Assembly (NCBI RefSeq): GCF_030717955.1
Contig: NZ_JAUZVY010000003.1
Coordinates: 124,001-188,000, forward strand
Origin: Alkalimonas delamerensis
GTDB taxonomy: Bacteria > Pseudomonadota > Gammaproteobacteria > Enterobacterales > Alteromonadaceae
DNA: 64,000 nucleotides
Direction: 5' to 3'
The position numbers and the translations under genes were made by a program. The notes below the pieces were generated by a model, which saw only the letters and a program-made list of their open reading frames with translations, did not search any database and was not told the origin of the DNA. The stretch's first letter is position 1. Every line of letters starts with the position of its first letter. Positions 9,227 to 18,676 of this stretch are shown in pieces.

Positions 9227-10416
9227 ATCTGCAGGCACTGCCCTGGATGCCCAGGTTACAGCAATTGCTGGCTCGTCCCGACGAGCCTCGTGATTACGAC
9301 AGTTTCCTGTTGCTGCTGCTGTTGTCCTTGCTGGCGATTGGGGTGGTGATGGTTAACAGCGCCTCGGTGCCGGTGGCTGAGCGCTTGTTCGGCAACCCAC
9401 TGCACTTTACCATCCGCCATTTGATTTATCTGGGCCTGGGCGGCACTTTGGCGGTGCTGGTGCTGAATGTACCGGTGCAGCGCTGGCACCAGGGCAATCT
9501 GCTGTTGCTGGCATTGGCAGTTGCCGGTTTGCTGGCGGTGCTTATTTTTGGCCGTACTGTCAATGGTGCCACCCGCTGGTTGGCTTTGGGGCCCATCAGC
9601 ATCCAGCCGGCCGAGCCGGCCAAGTTATTCTTCTTTGTTTATCTGGCCAGCTATCTGGTGCGGCGTCACGAAGAGGTGCGGGAAAATATCAAAGGCTTTG
9701 CCAAGCCGATGCTGGTGTTGCTGGTGCTGTCGGTGTTGCTGTTGTTGCAGCCCGATATGGGCACGGTGATTGTGATGTTCGCCACCGCTCTGGTGTTGCT
9801 GTTTTTGGCGGGCGCCAAATTGTGGCAGTTTATCGTGCTGTCGCTGACGGGCGTGAGTGCGGTGCTGTTTTTGATTGTCTACAGCGAGTACCGCTGGCGC
9901 CGGGTCACCGCTTTTCTGGACCCCTGGGCCGATCCTTTTGGCAGTGGCTACCAGTTAACCCAGTCGTTGATGGCCTTTGGCCGCGGTGGTTTCAGTGGTC
10001 AGGGGCTGGGCAACAGCATTCAGAAGCTGGAGTACCTGCCAGAAGCGCACAACGACTTTATTTTTGCCATCATCGCCGAAGAAACCGGCTTCATCGGTGT
10101 TTTTGCTGTGCTGGCATTGCTGTTTTTGCTGGTGGCCAGATTGCTCTGGATTGGTCGTCAGGCCATGCTGAAGCAGATGCATTTTCATGGCTTTCTGGCA
10201 CTGGCCATGGCCATTTGGTTTGGCTTTCAGACTGCCGTCAATATTGGCGTGGCCAGTGGCGTGTTGCCAACCAAAGGCCTGACCTTGCCCTTTGTCAGCT
10301 CGGGTGGCAGCAGTTTGATTATTATGTTGATGGCAGCAGCTTTAGTGCTGCGGATTGATTTTGAAGTTCGGATGGAAGGCAAGCATGCCATCAACCGTGG
10401 AGGGCGCAGCACATGA
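9223..10416 (+). CDS. ftsW: Septal peptidoglycan glycosyltransferase FtsW
   Basis: SEDS-family polymerase that works with FtsI at the septum. It has 397 residues, with about ten membrane segments from residue 27 onward. Family motifs seen are NGATRWLALGPISIQPAE, the KLEYLPEAHNDFIFAIIAEE stretch that includes the catalytic-region aspartate, and PFVSSGGSSLI near the C-terminus. It overlaps murD and murG by four bases each. Confidence 0.96.
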   Translation: MNLQALPWMPRLQQLLARPDEPRDYDSFLLLLLLSLLAIGVVMVNSASVPVAERLFGNPLHFTIRHLIYLGLGGTLAVLVLNVPVQRWHQGNLLLLALAVAGLLAVLIFGRTVNGATRWLALGPISIQPAEPAKLFFFVYLASYLVRRHEEVRENIKGFAKPMLVLLVLSVLLLLQPDMGTVIVMFATALVLLFLAGAKLWQFIVLSLTGVSAVLFLIVYSEYRWRRVTAFLDPWADPFGSGYQLTQSLMAFGRGGFSGQGLGNSIQKLEYLPEAHNDFIFAIIAEETGFIGVFAVLALLFLLVARLLWIGRQAMLKQMHFHGFLALAMAIWFGFQTAVNIGVASGVLPTKGLTLPFVSSGGSSLIIMLMAAALVLRIDFEVRMEGKHAINRGGRST

Positions 10417-11510
10417 CTGCAACAGCGCCCACTGTGTTGTTGATGGCCGGCGGTACTGGTGGTCATATTTTCCCGGCGCAGGCACTGGCCGAAGAGCTGG
10501 CCGGTCGCGGTTGGCAGATCCACTGGCTGGGGACGGCCGATCGAATGGAAGCAACACTGGTGCCGGAACTGGGCTGGCCTTTTCACAGCATTCGGGTGCG
10601 GGGACTTCGTGGCAAAGGCATTGGTTCATTGCTGACGGCACCCTGGATGTTGTTTAGCGCGCTCTGGCAAGCCGGGCGACTGCTGCGTCAGTTGCAGCCT
10701 GATTTGGTGGTGGGCTTTGGCGGTTATGCCAGTGGTCCGGGTGGTCTGGCGGCCTGGTTGGCGCGCACCCCATTGCTGATTCATGAACAAAATGCGGTGG
10801 CAGGCACCACCAACCGCTGGCTGGCCCGGCTGGCACGCCAGGTGTTGGTCGCTTTTCCGCAAGCCTTTGCCGGACACCGCAAGCAGCGGTTGGTTGGCAA
10901 TCCGGTCCGCCGGGCTTTGGTCGGGGTGAAAGCGGACCAGGCCTTGGCAGCGCATCCGGAGCTACGGGTGCTGGTGGTGGGCGGCAGTCTGGGCGCCAAA
11001 GTATTGAATCAGCAACTGCCCGCTCAGTTGGCCACCTTAAGCCAGAGTTGGGCGGTGCAGGTACGGCATCAAACTGGTCCTGCTATGCAGGCCGAGGTGC
11101 AGCAGCAGTATCAACAGCTTCAGAGCAGTCAGTTCGCTGGTGATGCTGTGGCCTTTATCGAGGATATGGCTGAGGCCTATCGCTGGGCCGATGTGGTGAT
11201 TTGCCGGGCAGGCGCCCTGACGGTCAGTGAAGTGGCCGCTGTCGGCATTGCTGCTATTTTTGTGCCCTTGCCACATGCCATTGATGACCATCAGACGGCC
11301 AATGCCAACTGGCTGGTACAGCAAGATGCTGCCTTGCTGTTGCCTCAGCAGCAACTGGAGGACGGTGGTTTGGTTGCCTTGCTGCAACCTTTACTGGCCG
11401 ATAAAAACAGCTTAGCGCAACTGGCGGCCAAGGCCCGTCAGTGTGCAACCGACCATGCAGCCAGCCACTTGGCGGATCTGTGTGCGCAACAACTGGGAGC
11501 TCGGGTATGA
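10413..11510 (+). CDS. murG: Lipid II synthase MurG (GlcNAc transferase)
   Basis: Peripheral membrane glycosyltransferase that adds GlcNAc to lipid I, forming lipid II. It has 365 residues (E. coli 355). The N-terminal glycine motif AGGTGGHIFPA starts near residue 11, VGFGGYASGPG near residue 96, the HEQNAVAGTTNR acceptor-site motif near residue 125, and the GGSLGAKVLN donor-side loop in the second Rossmann domain. The stop overlaps the murC start by four bases. Confidence 0.96.
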   Translation: MTATAPTVLLMAGGTGGHIFPAQALAEELAGRGWQIHWLGTADRMEATLVPELGWPFHSIRVRGLRGKGIGSLLTAPWMLFSALWQAGRLLRQLQPDLVVGFGGYASGPGGLAAWLARTPLLIHEQNAVAGTTNRWLARLARQVLVAFPQAFAGHRKQRLVGNPVRRALVGVKADQALAAHPELRVLVVGGSLGAKVLNQQLPAQLATLSQSWAVQVRHQTGPAMQAEVQQQYQQLQSSQFAGDAVAFIEDMAEAYRWADVVICRAGALTVSEVAAVGIAAIFVPLPHAIDDHQTANANWLVQQDAALLLPQQQLEDGGLVALLQPLLADKNSLAQLAAKARQCATDHAASHLADLCAQQLGARV

Positions 11511-12961
11511 ATAAAGCAGTATTACCAAAGCACAGTCAGGCCATGCGTCGCATTGGCCGAATTCATTTTGTCGGCATCGGTGGGGCTGGCATGGGCGGTA
11601 TTGCCGAAGTCTTGCTCAATGAAGGCTACAGCGTCAGTGGCTCCGACATTGCGCCCAGTACTGTGGTCGAGCGGTTGATTTCACTGGGCGCCGATGTTCG
11701 TTTTGGCCACGATGCCGATCACATTCAGGGTGTCAGTGTCGTGGTGGTGTCCAGCGCCATCGCCAAAGACAACCCGGAAGTGGTCGCGGCATTAAGCCAG
11801 CGAATTCCGGTGATCCGCCGGGCCGAAATGCTGGCCGAGCTGATGCGTTTTCGCCATGGCATTGCCATTGCCGGCACCCATGGCAAAACCACCACCACCA
11901 GCTTACTGGCGTCAATTTTTGCCGAGGCCGGTACCGATCCGACCTTTGTGATTGGTGGTTTGTTGAATTCCGCTGGCAGCAATGCCCGGCTTGGCACAGG
12001 CCCCTACCTGATTGCCGAGGCCGATGAGAGCGATGCCTCTTTTTTGCATTTGCAACCGATGGCGGCGGTGATCACCAACATTGAGCCGGATCACATGGAC
12101 ACCTATGGCGGCGACTTCGAGAAGCTTAAAGCCACCTACGTCGAATTTTGCCACAATCAGCCGTTTTACGGCGTGGTGGTGGCCTGTTTGGATGATGACG
12201 TCATCCGCGAGCTGATACCGGCCATCGGCCGTCCGATTTTGACCTATGGCTTTAGCGACGATGCTGATTACCGCATCAGCCAGTTTCAGCAACAAGGTGC
12301 CCGCAGTCAGTTTGTGGTGACAGACCCCCAACAGCAAAGCTGGCACATCGAGCTGAACTTGCCGGGCCGTCACAATGTGCTCAATGCCACCGCCGCCTTT
12401 GCGCTGGCGCAGGATGAAGGCATCGACGAGCAAGCCATTTTAACGGCACTGCACAATTTTGAAGGCATTGGCCGGCGTTTTCAGCAGTACGGTGAATTTG
12501 AGACCGGTCAGGGCCGGGTGCTGATGATTGATGATTACGGCCATCATCCGACCGAAGTGGCGGCCACTATTGCCGCGGCCCGCAACGCCTGGCCCGATCG
12601 CCGGTTGGTGATGGCTTATCAGCCGCACCGGTACAGCCGTACCCGCGATCTGTACGAAGATTTTACCCAGGTGCTGTCCGGGGTTGATCAGCTGCTGTTG
12701 CTGGATGTCTATGCCGCCGGGGAGCAGCCCATTCCGGGTGCGGACAGCAAAAGCCTTTGCCGGTCCATCCGGGCCCGTGGTCAGGTGGACCCGATTTATG
12801 TTGCCCCGCCGCAGCAGTTGGGGCCGGTGCTGGCCGATGTGCTGCAAGATGGCGATGTGCTGTTAACTCAGGGCGCCGGTAACATTGGCGCATTGGCGCG
12901 GGATTTGGCCGCCAAAAAACTGGATTGCGAGCGATTAAAGCAGGCGGAGGAGACACTATGA
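11507..12961 (+). CDS. murC: UDP-MurNAc:L-Ala ligase MurC
   Basis: First ATP-dependent ligase of the peptide-adding series. It has 484 residues (E. coli 491). The UDP-binding FVGIGGAGMGGIAEVL stretch is near residue 20, the ATP loop IAGTHGKTTTTSL near residue 123, and DDYGHHPTEVAAT in the C-terminal half. The ATG at 11507 was chosen over an upstream in-frame ATG at 11441 inside murG, because it forms the usual ATGA overlap. The end overlaps ddl by four bases. Confidence 0.96.
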   Translation: MNKAVLPKHSQAMRRIGRIHFVGIGGAGMGGIAEVLLNEGYSVSGSDIAPSTVVERLISLGADVRFGHDADHIQGVSVVVVSSAIAKDNPEVVAALSQRIPVIRRAEMLAELMRFRHGIAIAGTHGKTTTTSLLASIFAEAGTDPTFVIGGLLNSAGSNARLGTGPYLIAEADESDASFLHLQPMAAVITNIEPDHMDTYGGDFEKLKATYVEFCHNQPFYGVVVACLDDDVIRELIPAIGRPILTYGFSDDADYRISQFQQQGARSQFVVTDPQQQSWHIELNLPGRHNVLNATAAFALAQDEGIDEQAILTALHNFEGIGRRFQQYGEFETGQGRVLMIDDYGHHPTEVAATIAAARNAWPDRRLVMAYQPHRYSRTRDLYEDFTQVLSGVDQLLLLDVYAAGEQPIPGADSKSLCRSIRARGQVDPIYVAPPQQLGPVLADVLQDGDVLLTQGAGNIGALARDLAAKKLDCERLKQAEETL

Positions 12962-13878
12962 GCCGTTTTGGTCGGGTCGCGGTTCTGTTTGGTGGGAGCT
13001 CTGCCGAGCGCGAAGTTTCGCTGCGCTCCGGGCAGGCGGTGCTGCAGGCACTGCTGCAAAGCGGCGTTGATGCTTATGGCTTCGACCCCAAAACCCAGCC
13101 CTTAGCGGAGCTGGCCGCAGAGAAACCGGATCGGGTCTTTATTGTGCTGCATGGCCGAGGTGGTGAAGATGGCAGCATGCAGGGCGCTTTGCAGTTGCTT
13201 GGCTTGCCTTACACCGGCAGCAAGGTTTTAGGCTCGGCACTGGCGATGGACAAAGTGCGCTGCAAATGGTTGTTCCGGGCGCAGGGCATTGCCACCGCAG
13301 ATTTTCGGGTGCTGCACACTGCCAGCCAGGCCACCCCAGCCTTGTTGGCTGAGCTTGGCGGCAAAGTCATGGTGAAGCCTTCCTGTGAAGGCTCGAGCAT
13401 TGGCATGAGTGTCGCTGACAGCGACGCCAGCTTGCAAGCGGCGGTGACCGAAGCACTGCGCTACGACAGCAATGTGCTGGTTGAGCGCTGGATCCAGGGG
13501 CGGGAGCTGACGGTGGCCGTGTTGGGTGAGCAGGTGTTGCCGGTGATTGAGATGCGCACCCCGCACAGCTTTTACGATTACAACGCCAAGTACCAGGCCT
13601 CGACCACCCAATACTTGTGTCCGGCACCCATTGATGCAGCCTTAACCGAGCAAGTGCAGCAGCTGGCCTGGCAAGCCTTTGATGCGGTCGGTGCCAGTGG
13701 CTGGGGCCGGGTCGATTTTATGTTGGATCAGCAGGGAAATCCTTATGTGCTGGAGGTCAATACCGTGCCGGGCATGACAGAAAAATCCCTGGTGCCGATG
13801 GCTGCTAAAGCGGCCGGACTGAGTTTTCAACAGCTGGTACTTGAGGTACTGGCGCAAACGGAGCAGGCAAACGCATGA
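12958..13878 (+). CDS. ddl: D-alanine:D-alanine ligase
   Basis: ATP-grasp enzyme joining two D-alanines for MurF. It has 306 residues, matching E. coli DdlB, and it sits in the ddlB position between murC and ftsQ. The N-terminal VLFGGSSAEREVSLRSG motif, the KPSCEGSSIGMS loop that covers ATP, and EVNTVPGMTEKSLVP with the metal-binding Glu/Asn are visible. The ATG at 12958 overlaps murC by four bases; an in-frame ATG at 12925 would lie inside murC. Confidence 0.96.
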   Translation: MSRFGRVAVLFGGSSAEREVSLRSGQAVLQALLQSGVDAYGFDPKTQPLAELAAEKPDRVFIVLHGRGGEDGSMQGALQLLGLPYTGSKVLGSALAMDKVRCKWLFRAQGIATADFRVLHTASQATPALLAELGGKVMVKPSCEGSSIGMSVADSDASLQAAVTEALRYDSNVLVERWIQGRELTVAVLGEQVLPVIEMRTPHSFYDYNAKYQASTTQYLCPAPIDAALTEQVQQLAWQAFDAVGASGWGRVDFMLDQQGNPYVLEVNTVPGMTEKSLVPMAAKAAGLSFQQLVLEVLAQTEQANA

Positions 13879-14624
13879 CACAGCGGTCCAGCCCAACACA
13901 AAACCACCGTACCTGGCTTGCCGGGCTGGTGTTTTTTGTGCTGTCGTTGCTGGCGCTGGCCTGGGGCGGCTGGCAGTTGAAGCTCTACGTTGAGCGGCAA
14001 CAAACCACCCCCATCGCCCAGGTTCGTTTGTTTGGGGATTTTCAGCATATTGAGCCAAACAGGCTGCAGCAACGGCTGCACCAGCAGTATGTTGGCAATA
14101 TTTTTCGGGTGGATGTAGCAGAGGTGCAGCAGTTCCTGCTGCAGCAGCCGTGGGTGTATCAGGTCGCCGTGCGCAAACAATGGCCGGACACCCTGGTGGT
14201 GGTAGTGACAGAGCAGCAACCGGTGGCCATTTGGAATGACAATCAATTACTCAACCGGCAGGGCGAGCTGTTTAGCGCACCGCTGGACCAGTTGATGGCC
14301 GAACTCCCGGAGCTGACAGGCCCCACCGGCAGCGAGCAGGATGCCCTTGCTATGTTCCGTCACATTGAGCAGTTGCTGAATTTGCATCAGCTCAGCGCCG
14401 AACGATTGGAGCTAAGCGAACGCTTCGCCTGGCAAATCGAGCTGAGCAATGACATCCGGCTGCGGCTTGGACGGCAGCAGACGGTGCCACGGGTGCAGCG
14501 CTTTTTAGAATTGTACCCGGTGTTGCAGCAGCACAGCGATGCGACCATCGCCGAGGTGGATTTGCGGTACGACACCGGGGTTGCTGTACGTTTCAGCCCA
14601 TTAGAACAGAAGAGTAAAGCATGA
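13875..14624 (+). CDS. ftsQ: Cell division protein FtsQ
   Basis: Bitopic divisome protein that recruits FtsB/FtsL. It has 249 residues. One membrane segment lies near residues 14-34 (LAGLVFFVLSLLALAW region), followed by a periplasmic POTRA domain (residues about 45-115, with HQQYVGNIFRVDVAEVQQFL) and the FtsQ beta domain. It overlaps ddl and ftsA by four bases each. The sequence is typical of the family and nothing is missing. Confidence 0.93.
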   Translation: MTQRSSPTQNHRTWLAGLVFFVLSLLALAWGGWQLKLYVERQQTTPIAQVRLFGDFQHIEPNRLQQRLHQQYVGNIFRVDVAEVQQFLLQQPWVYQVAVRKQWPDTLVVVVTEQQPVAIWNDNQLLNRQGELFSAPLDQLMAELPELTGPTGSEQDALAMFRHIEQLLNLHQLSAERLELSERFAWQIELSNDIRLRLGRQQTVPRVQRFLELYPVLQQHSDATIAEVDLRYDTGVAVRFSPLEQKSKA

Positions 14625-15856
14625 CGAAGTCGTTGGATCGGGAAATGATAGTGGCACTGGATATCGGCACGGCACAATGCAAAGCCGTGGTGGGCGAAGT
14701 GACGCCGGATCAAAAGCTCAGCATTGTTGGGGTTGGCACTCACACCACCCGCGGTATGGACAGAGGCGGTGTCAACGATTTGAATCTGGTGATGCAGTCG
14801 GTGCAGCGTGCCATCAACGAAGCTGAGCTGATGGCAGATTGTCAGGTCTCCTCGGTCTACCTGGGGATCAGCGGCAAACACATTCGCTGCCAGAACGAAA
14901 GCGGTATGGTGCCGATAGGCGATACCGAAGTGACAGCCGACGACGTCGCCAGCGTGATCCATGCCGCCAAATCGGTGCCGATTTCTGCCGAGCGGCGGAT
15001 GCTGCACGTGCTGCCGCAGGAGTTTTCGGTCGACATGCAAGAAGGCATCAAGAGCCCGGTCGGCATGTCGGGCGTGCGGATGGAAGCCCGCGCTCACATT
15101 ATTACCTGCGCCAACGACATGGCGAAAAACATTGAAAAGTGTGCCGAGCGTTGTGGGCTGAAAGTCGATCAGCTGATCTTCTCGGCCCTGGCGTCGAGCT
15201 ACGCGGTGCTGACTGAAGATGAAAAAGAGCTGGGAGTCTGTGTGGTGGATATGGGCGGTGGCACCATTGATATTTCGGTCTACACCAATGGCGCTGTGCG
15301 CCATACCGCCGTGGTGCCGGTCGCCGGCAATCAGGTCACCAGCGATATTGCCAAAATCTTCCGCACCCCCATCAGCCATGCCGAAGACATCAAAGTGCAG
15401 TACGGTTGTGCGCTGCGCAGCATGGTCGGCAAAGAAGAAAGCATTGAAGTACCCAGTGTCGGCGGACGCCCGGCGCGCAGTATGTCGCGCCATACCCTGG
15501 CCGAAGTGATTGAACCGCGCTACCAGGAGTTGTTCGAGCTGGTGCTGGAAGAAATTCGCAGCAGTGGCCTGGAAGAGCAAATTGCCGCAGGCGTAGTGCT
15601 GACCGGTGGCGCCGCCAAGATTGAAGGTGCGGTCGAGTTTGCCGAAGATGTGTTCCAAATGCCGGTTCGGTTGGGGCACCCGATGCAGGTCACCGGCTTA
15701 AAAGATTACGTGCAGGACCCGGCTTACGCCAGCGTGGTCGGCCTGTTGTTGTACGGGCTGGAAAATCAGCAGCAAAGCAAAGCTGCAGCCAGCCCGAAAG
15801 ATACCGTCAGTGGCCTGGTGAAAAAGCTGGCCAGCTGGTTTAAAGGTGAGTTTTAA
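14621..15856 (+). CDS. ftsA: Cell division protein FtsA
   Basis: Actin-like protein that tethers FtsZ filaments to the membrane and signals to the late divisome. It has 411 residues (E. coli 420). The phosphate-1 loop ALDIGTAQCKAVVGE starts near residue 11, the second nucleotide motif VVDMGGGTIDISVY near residue 209, and GVVLTGGAAKIEG near residue 327. The C-terminal amphipathic membrane-targeting helix is clear (GLVKKLASWFKGEF). A GGCAGC-TTCG-GCTGCC hairpin follows at 15858-15873, without a T run, so it does not look like a strong terminator before ftsZ. Confidence 0.96.
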   Translation: MTKSLDREMIVALDIGTAQCKAVVGEVTPDQKLSIVGVGTHTTRGMDRGGVNDLNLVMQSVQRAINEAELMADCQVSSVYLGISGKHIRCQNESGMVPIGDTEVTADDVASVIHAAKSVPISAERRMLHVLPQEFSVDMQEGIKSPVGMSGVRMEARAHIITCANDMAKNIEKCAERCGLKVDQLIFSALASSYAVLTEDEKELGVCVVDMGGGTIDISVYTNGAVRHTAVVPVAGNQVTSDIAKIFRTPISHAEDIKVQYGCALRSMVGKEESIEVPSVGGRPARSMSRHTLAEVIEPRYQELFELVLEEIRSSGLEEQIAAGVVLTGGAAKIEGAVEFAEDVFQMPVRLGHPMQVTGLKDYVQDPAYASVVGLLLYGLENQQQSKAAASPKDTVSGLVKKLASWFKGEF

Positions 15857-15970
15857 CGGCAGCTTCGGCTGCCAGCGGGTTGTTGTCACAAAGCCCACTA
15901 TGGATCCGCCGGTCGTTGGCTGAACTCAACACAACGACTGAACGAAAAAGCAAAAAACGGAGAGAGAGCA

Positions 15971-17131
15971 ATGTTTGAATTAATGGATAGCCACAGCGAA
16001 GAAGCTGTCATCAAAGTGATTGGTGTTGGTGGTGGCGGCGGCAACGCCGTCGAGTACATGGTCGCCAGCAACATCGAAGGGGTGGAGTTTATTGCCGCCA
16101 ATACCGATGCCCAGGCGCTGCGTAATTCCTCGGCCAATGTCACACTGCAACTGGGGGCTGCGGTCACCAAGGGGCTGGGTGCAGGGGCCAACCCGGATAT
16201 CGGTCGGCGCTCGGCAGAAGAAGACCGCGAAACCATCAAAAAGACCATTCAAGGTGCCGATATGGTGTTTATCGCCGCCGGCATGGGCGGGGGTACCGGG
16301 ACTGGCGCTGCGCCTGTGGTGGCCGAAGTTGCCCGCGAATTGGGGATTCTAACCGTCGCCGTGGTGACCAAGCCGTTTCCTTTTGAAGGCAAAAAACGCA
16401 CCGCCTTTGCCGATGACGGCATTCTGGAGCTGAGCAAGCACGTCGACTCCCTGATCACCATTCCAAACGACAAGCTGTTAAAAGTGCTGGGCAAAGGCAC
16501 CAGTTTGCTGGATGCTTTTAAAGCGGCCAACAACGTGCTGTTGGGGGCGGTGCAGGGCATTGCCGAGCTGATTACCCGTCCGGGTCTTATCAACGTCGAC
16601 TTTGCCGACGTCCGTACCGTGATGTCTGAGATGGGCACCGCCATGATGGGCACCGGCACTGCGTCAGGCTCAGACCGGGCTGAAGAAGCCGCCGAGCAAG
16701 CCATTTCCAGCCCCTTGCTGGAAGACATCGATTTGTCAGGTGCCAAAGGCATCCTGGTCAACATTACGGCTGGCCTGGATATCAGCATTGAAGAGTTCGA
16801 AACCGTCGGTAATGCGGTTAAGGCCTTTGCGTCTGAAAATGCCACTGTGGTGGTGGGCGCGGTGATCGACCCGGAAATGTCCGAAGAGCTGCGGGTGACT
16901 GTGGTCGCGACCGGTATCGGCGCTGCACGTCGGCCAGATATCAGCCTGGTAGCCAATCCGCGTGCCGAAGTGGCTGCGCCTGTGTACCGGACTGCCGGTG
17001 GCAATACCGCCCAGCAAATGCAAACCGAGGCGGTGGCACAGCCAAAAGTTCAGGCTGAGCAGCGCACGGAGCAGAAGCCTGCGCAGGATATCTTTGATAT
17101 TCCAGCTTTTTTGCGCAAGCAGGCTGATTAA
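15971..17131 (+). CDS. ftsZ: Tubulin-like division GTPase FtsZ
   Basis: Polymerises into the Z ring that organises septation. It has 386 residues (E. coli 383). The N-terminal GVGGGGGNAV nucleotide motif, the tubulin signature GGGTGTGAAPV near residue 104 and the synergy-loop motif NVDFADVRTVM near residue 205 are intact. The variable linker is short and the conserved C-terminal peptide DIFDIPAFLRKQ, which binds FtsA and ZipA, ends the protein. It starts 114 bases after ftsA behind GGAGAGAG. Confidence 0.97.
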   Translation: MFELMDSHSEEAVIKVIGVGGGGGNAVEYMVASNIEGVEFIAANTDAQALRNSSANVTLQLGAAVTKGLGAGANPDIGRRSAEEDRETIKKTIQGADMVFIAAGMGGGTGTGAAPVVAEVARELGILTVAVVTKPFPFEGKKRTAFADDGILELSKHVDSLITIPNDKLLKVLGKGTSLLDAFKAANNVLLGAVQGIAELITRPGLINVDFADVRTVMSEMGTAMMGTGTASGSDRAEEAAEQAISSPLLEDIDLSGAKGILVNITAGLDISIEEFETVGNAVKAFASENATVVVGAVIDPEMSEELRVTVVATGIGAARRPDISLVANPRAEVAAPVYRTAGGNTAQQMQTEAVAQPKVQAEQRTEQKPAQDIFDIPAFLRKQAD

Positions 17132-17200
17132 AAAAAGCGATTCATTTGCGGCGTGCTATTAGGATTCTGCGATTTGAGTTCATCGCAGGTTCAGTTAAGC

Positions 17201-17229
17201 TTGGCATAATTGTTAACATATGCTATGCT
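17201..17229 (+). promoter_or_regulatory. lpxC promoter (sigma-70 type)
   Basis: TTGGCA at 17201-17206 and TATGCT at 17224-17229 with an exact 17-base spacer. This predicts a start near 17236, about 37 bases before lpxC, so lpxC can be expressed apart from the dcw cluster. Confidence 0.6.
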
Positions 17230-17272
17230 GCGCGGCCGCGTAAGTTGTTCAAATTTTGAACTGGAAACGACT

Positions 17273-18184
17273 ATGATCAGACAACGTACTATCGCACAAA
17301 CCGTCCAGTCGGTTGGGGTTGGCCTGCACAAGGGTGAAAAGGTCACGCTCACTCTCCGGCCTGCGCCTGATCACACCGGGATTATTTTCCGGCGGGTTGA
17401 CCTGGATCCGATTGTCGACTTTAAACTCAACCCTGAAATGGTTGGGGATACTGTGCTCTGTACTTGTCTGATCAATGACGAAGGCGTTCGTCTGTCCACC
17501 ACCGAGCACTTGATGGCGGCCATTGCCGGTCTTGGCATTGACAACCTGATTGTGGAAGTGGATGCGGCCGAAGTACCGATTATGGATGGCAGCGCCAACC
17601 CTTTTATTTATCTGCTGTTGGAAGCCGGTGTCAGCGAGCAAAAACAAGCGAAGAAGTTTATTCGCATTAAGCGCGCAGTGCGGGTAGAAGACGGTGATAA
17701 ATGGGCCGAGTTTAAGCCACACAACGGTTTTAAACTGGATGTGGCCATCGACTTTGATCATCCGGTAATCGCCGGTACCCAGCAGCGTCTGAAAATGGAC
17801 TTCTCTGCTGCCAGTTTTATCAAAGACATCAGCCGGGCCCGGACCTTTGGTTTTATGCAGGATATTGAGTACCTGCGTGCCAACAATCTGGCGCTGGGCG
17901 GCAGCTTTGACAACGCCGTGGTGCTGGATGAATACCGGGTGCTGAATCAGGATGGCTTGCGTTACGACGATGAATTCATCAAGCACAAGGTGTTGGATGC
18001 TATCGGCGATTTGTACATGGCCGGCTACAGCATTCTGGGTGAATTTAAAGCCTACAAAACCGGTCATGCGCTGAACAACAAATTGTTGTGTGCCATGCTG
18101 GCCGATCAAAGCAGCTGGGAGTTCGTCACCTTTGAAGACGACGCCAAGATGCCAATTTCCTTTTTGGCACCCCAACTGGCGTAA
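17273..18184 (+). CDS. lpxC: UDP-3-O-acyl-GlcNAc deacetylase LpxC
   Basis: Zinc-dependent deacetylase, the committed step of lipid A synthesis. It has 303 residues (E. coli 305). The zinc ligands known from the family are in place: the histidine of TTEHLMAAIAGLG near residue 79 and the histidine and aspartate of KHKVLDAIGDLYMAG near residue 237. The ATG at 17273 gives the canonical N-terminus MIRQRTIAQ; an in-frame ATG at 17210 lies upstream of the predicted promoter -10 and is unlikely. It is followed by a strong two-way terminator. Confidence 0.97.
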   Translation: MIRQRTIAQTVQSVGVGLHKGEKVTLTLRPAPDHTGIIFRRVDLDPIVDFKLNPEMVGDTVLCTCLINDEGVRLSTTEHLMAAIAGLGIDNLIVEVDAAEVPIMDGSANPFIYLLLEAGVSEQKQAKKFIRIKRAVRVEDGDKWAEFKPHNGFKLDVAIDFDHPVIAGTQQRLKMDFSAASFIKDISRARTFGFMQDIEYLRANNLALGGSFDNAVVLDEYRVLNQDGLRYDDEFIKHKVLDAIGDLYMAGYSILGEFKAYKTGHALNNKLLCAMLADQSSWEFVTFEDDAKMPISFLAPQLA

Positions 18185-18202
18185 CAGCGCTGCAACTTTT
18201 AA

Positions 18203-18228
18203 AAAACCAGCTTCGGCTGGTTTTTTTT
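18203..18228. terminator. Bidirectional intrinsic terminator
   Basis: Stem AACCAGC / GCTGGTT with a TTCG tetraloop (18205-18222), an A run on one side and eight Ts on the other. It serves lpxC on the plus strand and the convergent dciA-like gene, whose TAA lies at the edge of the T run. Confidence 0.9.
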
Positions 18229-18676
18229 AGCGCTGGCGACGCTGAATTAAGCCTTCGATTTTGTCTTTCAGTGGGCCAGAGCAGGCGTCGGCCAGTTGCT
18301 GCAAGCGTTGACTGGCTTGCTGGCTGTTGGCGGCCACCTCGTGTTTGGCAGCTGGTTGCGGCGGTCGGATACTGGCTTTGGGGGTGATGTCGATATCGAG
18401 CCCGGCTAAATCAGGCAAGATTTTTTGGCGGAAATTGTCTAAAATGGCGTCGCGCTGCATTTTGACCCGGGTTGCCCAGGCGGCTGACTGGCACAGGATT
18501 ACGGCCCGGCCTTGATGGATGCGTGCTACCTGGCAGCCATGCTGTTGTTGTCCCAGCAGCTGATGCAGCAGCTGGTTTAATTGCTGCAGCTGAGTGAAGT
18601 TCTGCTGGCGCTGCAACAACGGCAATTCAGCCATCAGCTGGTTGAGTTGGGCGGGTTTTTGTGAGTAACGGGCCAT
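18227..18676 (-). CDS. dciA: DUF721 protein, DciA-like helicase loader
   Basis: The 149-residue DUF721 protein matches the family represented by DciA, the ancestral loader of the DnaB replicative helicase in bacteria that lack DnaC. The conserved core covers residues about 5-95 (LNQLMAELPLLQRQ, then VARIHQGRAVILCQSAAWATRVKM and FRQKILPDL). The C-terminal third is Q- and A-rich and variable. The start at 18676 (MARYSQKPAQLNQLM) fits the family better than an in-frame upstream ATG at 18748. A DUF721 gene facing lpxC and divergent from secA is a common gammaproteobacterial neighbourhood. The function is inferred from family, not shown here. Confidence 0.8.
   Translation of the reverse strand: MARYSQKPAQLNQLMAELPLLQRQQNFTQLQQLNQLLHQLLGQQQHGCQVARIHQGRAVILCQSAAWATRVKMQRDAILDNFRQKILPDLAGLDIDITPKASIRPPQPAAKHEVAANSQQASQRLQQLADACSGPLKDKIEGLIQRRQR

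Noticed and set aside
14387..15679. 430-codon open frame antisense to ftsA/ftsQ
   Set aside because: It is a shadow of codon bias in ftsA; no ribosome site, no family features, and ftsA is certain.
15858..15873. Terminator between ftsA and ftsZ
   Set aside because: A good GC stem with a TTCG loop is present but no T run follows, so it is not a convincing terminator.
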